This document shows, in pieces, positions 51,816-59,643 of a stretch of DNA of 64,000 nt. A program made the translations under genes and the position numbers. The stretch comes from Yamadazyma tenuis (Eukaryota > Ascomycota > Pichiomycetes > Serinales > Debaryomycetaceae). The notes under the pieces are model-generated. The model had not been told where the DNA came from, searched no databases, and saw only the letters and a list, made by a program, of their open reading frames with translations. Position 1 is the stretch's first letter; each line of letters begins with the position of its first letter. The DNA lies in the NCBI RefSeq assembly GCF_029203305.1, contig NC_089466.1:930001-994000 (forward strand), read 5' to 3'.

Positions 51816-52367
51816 ATGTCTTATTCTGATGCTGTCAAGTCCTCTGGCCCTGTAGGTGCCAAAAAAGTCCCTCCTGTACCCACCGTCAACAACACCTCCA
51901 GTCCTAACGGTAATGTTGAGGTGATTCCTGAAGACAAGTTGAAGGAGTTTGAACCTAAGAAGCAACAATTTGACGGAAGCAAAATCAAAGACTTCAGTAA
52001 GGAGATCAAGAAGGCAAAGGATTCGCAAGCGGTGGAAGATGCTGAGGACTTTTTCAAGAAACTCTACGGAAGATTAGGTGAGGCTTTTAAAACTGCTGGT
52101 AACACGCTCCACAAAGTTGGGTTGAAGGCTCTGGAAAAAGGCCAATTGGCGGTGGCTACGACTAGCACTGAATTGAAGAACCCAGTGGTTGTGTTGCAGG
52201 CGGTGGTGGGAATCACCGGACTTATTGGAGGTTACTTTGCGTACTTTGAAAGACACAGAATCGACACGTCTAACAAGTTGACGTTGGCGCTTCACGGAGC
52301 CATTATTACTGGGTTTGTGCTTGTTGATGGGTACTTGTTCCAGAAATTTTACCCCAAGTATAAGTAG
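51816..52367 (+). CDS. OM14: OM14-like mitochondrial outer-membrane protein
   Basis: A 183-residue protein. The first 90 residues are hydrophilic and disordered; an amphipathic helical part follows (DAEDFFKKLYGRLGEAFKT), then hydrophobic segments around residues 125-145 and 155-175. The pattern TELKNPVVVLQAVV near the first helix and the LDG/VDG-Y-FQKFYPKYK end match Om14, a mitochondrial outer-membrane protein that acts as receptor for the nascent-chain-associated complex. It is longer at the N-terminus than the baker's yeast protein (134 residues). Similarity is limited to the C-terminal half. The frame opens at a GTG; ATG 51816 (MSYSDAVKSS) is the start. Confidence 0.65.
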   Translation: MSYSDAVKSSGPVGAKKVPPVPTVNNTSSPNGNVEVIPEDKLKEFEPKKQQFDGSKIKDFSKEIKKAKDSQAVEDAEDFFKKLYGRLGEAFKTAGNTLHKVGLKALEKGQLAVATTSTELKNPVVVLQAVVGITGLIGGYFAYFERHRIDTSNKLTLALHGAIITGFVLVDGYLFQKFYPKYK

Positions 52368-55300
52368 AGGATGTTATTTGTAGACGAATGAATGTACACG
52401 CCAGACAAGACTAGAAGACAAATAAAAAAGCCAAGGAGATTCTGTAAGATGGCCGAGGGACAGGGCACACTGTGGAGTGATTTAAAGCCGGAATTGTCCG
52501 CGGAGAGAATATTCAGGAGGAGCTGCAACTGGTAAAAGTTTCCTGGGTTGGAACCAACCACTTCGTAGATCCATTGATTGAGGAGGGTATCATTTAGAGC
52601 ATACAGCCTCGTGCAGCAATAACATAGTGTATTCGGCATACTGCATGCGTCTACCTTATCTCCTCTTTCAACATACTTGTACGTATCTCCTCACGCAGTA
52701 TGCTAGGCCTGCAGCTAGTCCTCCATCGGGGAGCTCGCTGGGACTCCGCTGGTGGCGAAGATTGTCACTAAAAGAAAACCAAAAAAGAAAACTATCGGTC
52801 TAAACCAAAGCTTAACTACTATTCCCATTCAAGGTTTGTTCAATCACCAAACTCTAATAGTATTTGCTCTATAGTAAACTGTGATCAGTTAAATTTGAAT
52901 TGTTTGTCACTCCTCAGCCTCTTCCTCCTGCTGGGTGAACAGATCCTATTTTTAGCTCGCAGGCTCCCTACCACAAAAAGAAGAATTCGACGCATAGAAT
53001 GACTATTTTTCGGATCCCCCAACACTAAAGAAACAAAAAAAAGAAAAAAAAAATCAAAATAACGATAATTATCAGCTGCACCGTAGAAAATAAATAGTAT
53101 CCCAGTCCAATAATTAAGATGATCAATATGACTAATTTTCTATGCTCAATGTCGTAAGTGGCTTGGGAGTAGGCCATTCATCTAATCCAGCCAATCGCAG
53201 TTTTGTAAAGGGGCGGTATCAACGAGATGAGGTCGTGGCCCGCGTAATGTTTCTTTTTTTTTTTGCCGCCACCAACTATACTACCAATATGGGGAAATAT
53301 TTCGGGTGTTCCGTAATGCGTATAGACAGTCACCGCCGTGTTCTCGAGTAGAGGCTTTGGGAAGGACATGACTGTTGGTGCACGGCGTATAACGTCCTTA
53401 TCTTCCAGACAGGAATTTCGAGCCGATAAGAATGTTTTACGGGCCACGCGCCTGGGCCGTAAGGGGGCCGTGGCGTTAAGGTGGGTGGACGGGTAAGACT
53501 CCAATTAGTGGTGGTTATTAATAGACCGGGTATTTTTCGTTGGAAGGAAGATCCCTGGTCAGAACAATGGGGCTATCGAAGTTCAGCGCACATGCTGGAG
53601 ACGTCCATTCTTGATTGCCACGAGAGGGTGGTACAAGGAATTTCCCGAAACGGTATAGTTGATTGTTCTCTTGCATTGGCTTTGTCGTTGAGAAATGAAA
53701 AATAAGAAAAAGAAAACATGCGAAAAAGAAACTATATGTCTATATTTGGTGATTAGCATTGCATACCCCCGAATCAAGCTTTGGCACTATTCTAAACGCG
53801 AGCTTGTATACACACCAAAAGAACATTGGAAAGAAGAAGAGAATCTTCGGTTGTCTATAGGGCAATCATGGTTGACGCGGAGAGCTCCCGAAAGGTTTTT
53901 TGCGTTGCTATTATTTAGTGTATTTTTCGGTGTGTCCCCACATAGCATCTGGAGCCGTCTGGGGCTTGAGTTCATTGATTCCTCGGTATTTTGTTAATGA
54001 TGACAGTGGAGGGATCAGCCACATTACACGCAGTAGATATTGATATCGGTGATGAGTAGAGTCTATTAATAACCTTACAGCCAAGACAATGGCATCTAGC
54101 TGGACCACAATACTGATAAGTCACTAGATTATTCGCACAAGCCCTTCAAAATGCCTTGCAAGAGCGACGATCTGTACAGGTTTATAGCGATGGGGTTTTT
54201 CGATATGCAAGTGAAAGTTTGTTATTCCGGATCCCGCATGCGCCTCGTCAAACGTGAGGCTCTTGTCTCATTACATCATCTATCTTTTGGGTTGATCTCT
54301 AATGACCGATAGGGCATCATTAGCGACAACTACATTACCATGATCACACAGTTAGCCGAACGGCAATGGCCGACGCCTGGACTACAGGTCTTTATATCAT
54401 GAGGGCGGATGAGTACTTTGAGAAGCCCCTGTTTTACATATGACAGATTTAAAAGGATGGCAATTGCGATGTACAAAGCTGTAGGTAGAAGTGGCATCGT
54501 AGCCATCATTGGTATTTTGCATTTTATGCCTTAGTAAATATCCCCGAATGGTAAAAAATACCAAACTATAGTTCATCCAAAAAAAATTCACATGCGAAGA
54601 TGCTCGGCTTCCATCCAGCCATTTATTTTTATTTTTTGTTTTTAATTTTCCCAATATCACAGTCACTGTGTGTATCTTTTCTTTTCCTCTAAGTTTAGAT
54701 TATGCAATCGAAGGGAGAGAATAAAGTTTAACGAGAGAAGGTTAAGCAGCGGCCCCAAACGGTTTTTAGTGACCGCCATAGTTGGCGATGACCCACATAT
54801 ATCAAGGACAACAGTTTTTGCAAGTCAGCTGTAATACCAGCCACAAAAAAACCCTTGCCCCCCTCGAGAAAAAAATAGGTTCGACAAGCTTTAATCGAAC
54901 AGTTGTAAAGAAAGGATTAAAATGTTCGTTACTGTTTTCGGGACAATCAGTACATCACCGCGTGCAGATGTCTTCCCGAAGCGGAGCGCACGATGACGAT
55001 ATCCAGCTGAGCAGGTCGATTTCTAGCGGTAGCCCGCCAATTATATTGCTTCTAGGTGTGTGCAGGCAGTGCGTGGTGTAAAAAATATTCAAGGTCTTTT
55101 TATTTTGGATTAATGGTGCAGCTGGTTTTATTTTTTATTTAATTTTTATTTTTTTAGCGCTATGTTGTAATGAAAATACAAACTATCAAAAGAAAAAAAA
55201 TTAGTTTATAAATAAAGGATGAACTCATTTTCTAAATTTAAAATTTTACCATAAACCCAATACATATATAAACCTTGGATAAGTCCATGATCTAGATATT

Positions 55301-55444
55301 GATTAAATTCATCGTCGTTTTTATTCTCCAGTCTCGTCGTCTTCAGTCCAATTAAAGTAAGGCTCCACTGCCAATCACCAATTGCTCCTATCCCCTTTCC
55401 CATTGATAACCTCCATTATCTTTGAGTAGATATACTCCCGTGTA
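52368..55444. other. 3-kb gene-free region upstream of a putative regulator
   Basis: No credible protein, tRNA or transposon was found in these 3,077 bp; the short open frames (for example 54782-55081) lack any protein-like pattern. The region has several homopolymer tracts (A-rich 53030-53060, 11 T at 53254-53264, A/T-rich 55080-55210). A GC-rich patch lies at about 53436-53480. A 9-bp inverted repeat is at 52636-52703. It most likely is a long regulatory region and 5' leader for the gene at 55445. Confidence 0.6.
52636..52703. repeat. Inverted repeat enclosing a direct repeat, downstream of OM14-like gene
   Basis: A perfect 9-bp inverted repeat, gcatactgc (52636-52644) and gcagtatgc (52695-52703), encloses 50 bp that hold the direct repeat tatctcctc twice (52657-52665, 52684-52692). 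It may be a structured RNA, binding-site array or chance; function is unknown. Confidence 0.6.
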
Positions 55445-56962
55445 ATGTTTGATTTATCCAGTGACATTATTATCCCCAATTTTGATATGTTAGACAATAA
55501 TAGTGGTGATTACTATTACAACTACAACGAAATGGAGACCAATTATGAAATGACCTTTGATGACTATGATACTCCTGGTGGCCAGGTGATGACGGCGTCA
55601 TCCAACTTGATGACTTCCAACTACAACCAGCAGATCCCCCAGTATACCAATGTGTCGGCCACCCCTAGCATGGTGAGCACCACCAACAACTCAGTGGATG
55701 GGTTCACATTTAATAATTATGCCAACCCTAACTTGAACCTGGAGAATTTGAATCTTAACAATCAGTCCAAGCCTGAGCCGGCTCACTACGGGCTGCAAAA
55801 CAATTTGAACCACTTGAGTGTCAATGTCAATCTCTCGACCTTAAATAATGAGACTAATTTTTCCACCCCCAATTTGACTCCTCAAATCCAAAGTCCCAAC
55901 CATATGATGTATCCGGCAGCCTATGACTTGGTGGGAAACTCGTACCACGAGTACGCCCCACAGAGCCATCACCAGCCACCACTCTCGGCCCAGCTGTCGG
56001 TACCATATGACTTTCACCGGTTCCCATCACCGTTGCACGCGGGCCCCGAGTCGCAGTTGACTCAGTACCAGCTCCAACAGCACCAGCACCAGCACAGCCC
56101 GGTGCCGGCACTGGCACTGGCCCCATCCAGGACTACGGTTATGCCCATGGCCCACTCTCCTTCGTCCACCTCGTCTGCCACCGCCAAGGAGCGGAAAAAC
56201 CCGGAAAACAAGATCATCACCTCCAAAAACAACGACTATCGGGTGGTCAGAGGTATTGCCGCCGGTGGGCTGCACGTACGGCCTCCCAAGAGTACCGGAG
56301 ACTCGGACAGCACGTTTGTACCCATTGAATTGAACTTGATGGGGGGATCTGCCGAAGAAATCTGTCACCCCGCTTGGTCATCCCTGGAAAAGGAGGACCG
56401 CCGCCGGATTGTGCGTATCGAGCGGATCCAAAAGGGCCCCAAAATCATTGCCAACTTCAGCATCGTTGGCAGTGCCAATGAAAACCCCACAGTTTTACCC
56501 CCACCCCCTAACTTTAATGTGGATGTGATTGAAGTGAGTTGTTTGGAATGTACCAAGAAGTTGAGAAAGGAAGAAGAGGAAGAGGAAGATGATCACGATG
56601 ACTTTGGATCTGCCAATGACACGGAGTTTGACTACTACATCACGTCAGTGGAGGTGATTGAAATCGTGGAGCTTTTAATCCGTACTATGTCGTCAGTGCC
56701 CAGCGAGAGGAGAAAAGAGCGCGGGCGGGTCAGAAGTAATTTGGTGCCATTTTGGGCCAAGAAACCCATTAGTTCTCGAATCGACGGTAACGTCCAGCCT
56801 GATTATCGGGTAGAGTTGGCGAAAAGAATCATGGGATATGAGATTAGAAAGCCACGGGGGTTTGACAAGGAGGTGCGGATTTTGAGATGGGACAAGTTGA
56901 TGCCGGCGTTGCGCAGGGCCTTGCAGTGTTATTACTGCGAGATTCCGCACAAGGCTGATTAA
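55445..56962 (+). CDS. Putative transcriptional regulator, Q/N-rich, with C-terminal DUF7082-like domain
   Basis: A 505-residue protein. Residues 1-260 are low complexity: Asn/Tyr/Gln/Ser/Pro-rich with the tract QYQLQQHQHQHSP, like a transactivation region. A conserved-looking C-terminal half begins near residue 320 (LEKEDRRRIVRIERIQ) and has DVIEVSCLECTKK, YYITSVEVIEIVELLI and RIMGYEIRKPRGFDKEVRILRW before the end. Between them lies an acidic loop (EEEEEEDDHDDF). The order resembles fungal regulators with a DUF7082-type domain; this is recalled by eye and is not a search result. A known zinc cluster or other DNA-binding motif is absent. The 3-kb upstream region is typical of highly regulated fungal regulators. 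Confidence 0.6.
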   Translation: MFDLSSDIIIPNFDMLDNNSGDYYYNYNEMETNYEMTFDDYDTPGGQVMTASSNLMTSNYNQQIPQYTNVSATPSMVSTTNNSVDGFTFNNYANPNLNLENLNLNNQSKPEPAHYGLQNNLNHLSVNVNLSTLNNETNFSTPNLTPQIQSPNHMMYPAAYDLVGNSYHEYAPQSHHQPPLSAQLSVPYDFHRFPSPLHAGPESQLTQYQLQQHQHQHSPVPALALAPSRTTVMPMAHSPSSTSSATAKERKNPENKIITSKNNDYRVVRGIAAGGLHVRPPKSTGDSDSTFVPIELNLMGGSAEEICHPAWSSLEKEDRRRIVRIERIQKGPKIIANFSIVGSANENPTVLPPPPNFNVDVIEVSCLECTKKLRKEEEEEEDDHDDFGSANDTEFDYYITSVEVIEIVELLIRTMSSVPSERRKERGRVRSNLVPFWAKKPISSRIDGNVQPDYRVELAKRIMGYEIRKPRGFDKEVRILRWDKLMPALRRALQCYYCEIPHKAD

Positions 56963-57037
56963 TGTGTAATGTATTATAGATGTAATATACTGCTTGCGGT
57001 GAAGGGCAAGGTTGCCAGGGAGTAGCTAATTAGGGTT

Positions 57038-57118
57038 CAGCAATCAGGGGCCAGCAATCATGGGCCAGCAAGTGCCAGTGACCAGGGACCCACGATCAGT
57101 GCTAGACACCAATCAGGG
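57038..57118. repeat. Degenerate cagcaatcaggg repeat
   Basis: Related blocks occur at 57038-57050 (cagcaatcagggg), 57052-57063 (cagcaatcatgg), 57066-57074 (cagcaagtg) and 57110-57118 (caatcaggg). It has no known function. Confidence 0.6.
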
Positions 57119-57774
57119 ATTAGCCAACCGAGCAATTATCGAACATTCGAACAATAGAGCGTGGTTAGCATATCTATTTTGACCTCCAAGCCGCGGGCAC
57201 ATGGCCCGGCTGGCCGGGGGTCGGATTGTCCATATTGGGGACTTCAAATTGTATTTAAGCAGCAATGCAGACGATGCTTGCGCAATTTCGTATTGTCTCA
57301 GCAACATCCTTGGTACGGCACTTTAATTGGAACTATTAAGCGTGTGCAAGGGTGAGCAACCTACACTCAGCAAACGCTGAACCACGGATCCAAACCCAGT
57401 GCTGCAGACCGCCATAAATAAGGTTCGGGCCTAACAAGCGGATTCCCAAGGTGGCAATATACCAGCGGAGCTCTACAGTATGCGGAAGGACTAGAACTCC
57501 TGGGGCGCAAACATTCCGCTATGAAGTGTGATTTTAGATCAGGCTCAAAACTGGTGGGTCTCAAGAACCTTATCACCAAAAAATTGTCCCATTTGAGACG
57601 ATGATACCGCCTCAACCATTTTAGTTCATCTCGCATTGCCTGGCATGGGACGATCAGGAGCCGGAATCCTCACGGGTATGACTCCATGGTGGTAGCCAGC
57701 ACTATTGACAGGTCAAGGAATCCAAATTCTGACCCATCCACCGCCGCTCAACCACCGGCTGCCACCATCGGCTA

Positions 57775-57805
57775 CCACCACCCTGCCACCACCCTGCCAC
57801 CACCT
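57775..57805. repeat. 11-bp tandem repeat ccaccaccctg
   Basis: Two perfect copies (57775-57785, 57786-57796) and a partial third (57797-57805) lie about 105-135 bp upstream of the globin ATG. Confidence 0.75.
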
Positions 57806-57908
57806 ACACGCGTTCAATCAATTAACCCGTTTAGTCAGAAAATTTTTCAACCCCATTTTCCTCTGACACAACCATTCTCACCGCACTCCTCCAAACAACC
57901 ACTCAAAA

Positions 57909-59078
57909 ATGAATAGAAGACGCTCCTCCAACTCCACCGCCAGCAGCGCCTCCTCCATCATCACGGTCACATCCTCCAACTCCACCCAATCGTCCATGAA
58001 CACTTTCGATCACCAATCGGTGCTCTCTACCCGTAAAGCATCCCGATTATCAAATCTCAATCCCATGAAACCCCGTTCAGTTCTGGGAAAATCAGACATG
58101 GGCCCCATTGCCTCCCACCAAAATGGTCCCAATGGTCACATTGCCTCCCACAATTCCTACTACAACCTCACACCCATGTCCACCAACTCGTTGACCGAAA
58201 TCAACAATTACCACTTGACGAAAATGGACACCAACGATTCGATCGATTCCAACTTCTCGTTACAGCTGCAGTTCAAAATCGAATTGAACATGAGCCGTAA
58301 GGAGATCGAACTCATACGATTCACATGGCACAAAATGTTGCTTGAAGAGCCGGTTGTCCAAACTGAGTCTTCCTTACCAATTCCTGGAGGATTCCGGTTC
58401 GGCGACCAATCCAACTCTTTACAACAGCAGGCGTCCCAGCACCAGCAACTGGACTTGAAACCCGCCAACAACATCGCTTCCTCACTCTTTTGCAGGCAAT
58501 TGTACGGGAACTTGCTCAATATGAACCCTACTTTGGAGAAATTGTTCCCCAGTATCAAGCACCAAGCGGTCGCGTTCGCAGGGGTGATGTCATTTACCAT
58601 TTCCCAGATGGAAAATTTGGCGGGATTGAACGAATACTTGGAGAGCTTGGGTAAGAGACACTCACGGATCTTGGGTATCGAGCCGTCGATGTTTGAGTTG
58701 ATGGGAGAAGCGATGATTCAAACGTTCCACGAACGGTTTGGTACCAAATTCAACCAGGAGCTTGAGATTTTGTGGATCAAACTCTACATGTATTTGGCCA
58801 ACTCGTTGTTGCAGTTTGGGATAGATCCGATCTTGAAGCTCAATACCGGTGACAACTCCCACGACCACCACGGACTGTCGGGGTTGTTTAGGCTCAATGA
58901 GATTTCGCAGCCAGCGGTCCGCACTCCATCGGCTCCAAGTCTGGCGAAGGAAGATTTATTCAGCGTAGCGGACGGAAAGAGATCGAGTGTTTCGACGGGC
59001 CTGGCAAACACCAGTTTTGATTTAAAGAAGAAAGACAAGGGCATGAACAAGAAGAAGAGAGATTGTGTAGTCCAGTAG
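57909..59078 (+). CDS. Globin-domain protein with C-terminal CaaX box (YNL234W-like)
   Basis: A 389-residue protein. Residues 1-120 are Ser/Asn-rich and disordered. The globin domain spans about 128-305: MSRKEIELIRFTWHKML (helix A), FCRQLYGNLLNMNPTLEKLFPSIKHQ (to the E helix, distal candidates H218 or Q219), LGKRHSRILGI with proximal histidine candidate H251, and FHERFGTKFNQELEILWIKLY (G/H region). A loop with Gln-rich insertion lies between helices A and B. Baker's yeast YNL234W is a haem-binding globin of similar layout. The C-terminus is a lysine-rich tract (KKKDKGMNKKKRD) ending in CVVQ, a CaaX motif predicted to be farnesylated. Haem chemistry and partners are unknown; sensor or signalling roles are plausible. 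Confidence 0.88.
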   Translation: MNRRRSSNSTASSASSIITVTSSNSTQSSMNTFDHQSVLSTRKASRLSNLNPMKPRSVLGKSDMGPIASHQNGPNGHIASHNSYYNLTPMSTNSLTEINNYHLTKMDTNDSIDSNFSLQLQFKIELNMSRKEIELIRFTWHKMLLEEPVVQTESSLPIPGGFRFGDQSNSLQQQASQHQQLDLKPANNIASSLFCRQLYGNLLNMNPTLEKLFPSIKHQAVAFAGVMSFTISQMENLAGLNEYLESLGKRHSRILGIEPSMFELMGEAMIQTFHERFGTKFNQELEILWIKLYMYLANSLLQFGIDPILKLNTGDNSHDHHGLSGLFRLNEISQPAVRTPSAPSLAKEDLFSVADGKRSSVSTGLANTSFDLKKKDKGMNKKKRDCVVQ

Positions 59079-59643
59079 TGGTTATTTATAGATGCATAGT
59101 ATATTGAGCATTAATACATTGAGAGGAGTACAGTGGAAGAACCTGATGTGCATGAAGCATGAAGCATGAAAAATGAAACATGACGCAAACATAGTGCAGC
59201 ATGGTGAAAAATATCAAGTGCAAATATCGCAAAACATCTAGTGCACATATAGAAAACACCTAGTGCTTCTAAAAACACCTAATGCAATAAAAACTTTGTA
59301 AAACTTAGTGCATGAAACACATTAGTGCAAAACATTCTCAACCACATTCGTGTACTTTTCACGCGTCGACTCGCATCGCTACTGACAACCGTTGTCCCGG
59401 ATACTCAGAAAGCCACAAGTACCCCGACCCACCACCCTTTGCCCAAACCCACCGGTACCACAGCTCCGGTATCTTATCAGTTCCCACCACCAAACCCTGA
59501 CTGCCTCCGTCCACGGGAATTAACCACACGCCTCCTTCTTCCTGAAACACGAAATCGCCAAGCGCGTCTGCCATTTGTGAAAAAATTGACACTTACTCAA
59601 ATCTCACAGCCATTTAATCTTTTAGGAATCAGAATAAGCTATC
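59079..59643. other. Intergenic: globin 3' flank and BNI4 upstream region
   Basis: These 565 bp hold the imperfect 22-bp periodic repeat described separately (59184-59329) and a low-complexity gaagcatgaa stretch just before it (59154-59180). The rest shows no gene. Confidence 0.55.
59184..59329. repeat. Degenerate tandem repeat, about 22 bp, core ctagtgca
   Basis: Seven copies of an A-rich half followed by a (c)tagtgca core were counted. The AGTGC (or AATGC) cores begin at 59193, 59217, 59240, 59262, 59281, 59307 and 59324, spaced 24, 23, 22, 19, 26 and 17 bp. Best copies read aaaacacctagtgc. It may be a decayed minisatellite or a cluster of protein-binding sites. Confidence 0.75.

Larger units (their letters stand above)
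56963..57908. other. Intergenic region with several short repeats upstream of the globin gene
   Basis: These 946 bp contain a degenerate repeat of cagcaatcagggg (57038-57118), a GC-rich inverted stretch around 57205-57225, and an 11-bp tandem repeat ccaccaccctg (three copies, 57775-57805) just upstream of the globin gene. A 76-codon frame at 57686-57916 runs past the globin ATG in another frame and is at best an upstream ORF. Confidence 0.6.

Noticed and set aside
54782..55081. 99-codon frame in the 3-kb gap
   Set aside because: It has no protein-like pattern and lies in an AT-rich, homopolymer-containing region.
52368..57908. tRNA genes or LTR elements in the long gaps
   Set aside because: No tRNA arm consensus or LTR ends with target-site duplication could be made out by eye; a covariance search such as tRNAscan would be decisive.
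57686..57916. 76-codon frame before and overlapping the globin start
   Set aside because: It begins at ATG but is proline-rich repeat translation and overlaps the globin ATG out of frame; at most an upstream ORF.
59184..59329. Interstitial telomere-like array
   Set aside because: The repeat unit does not resemble the telomere repeats of Candida species that I know.
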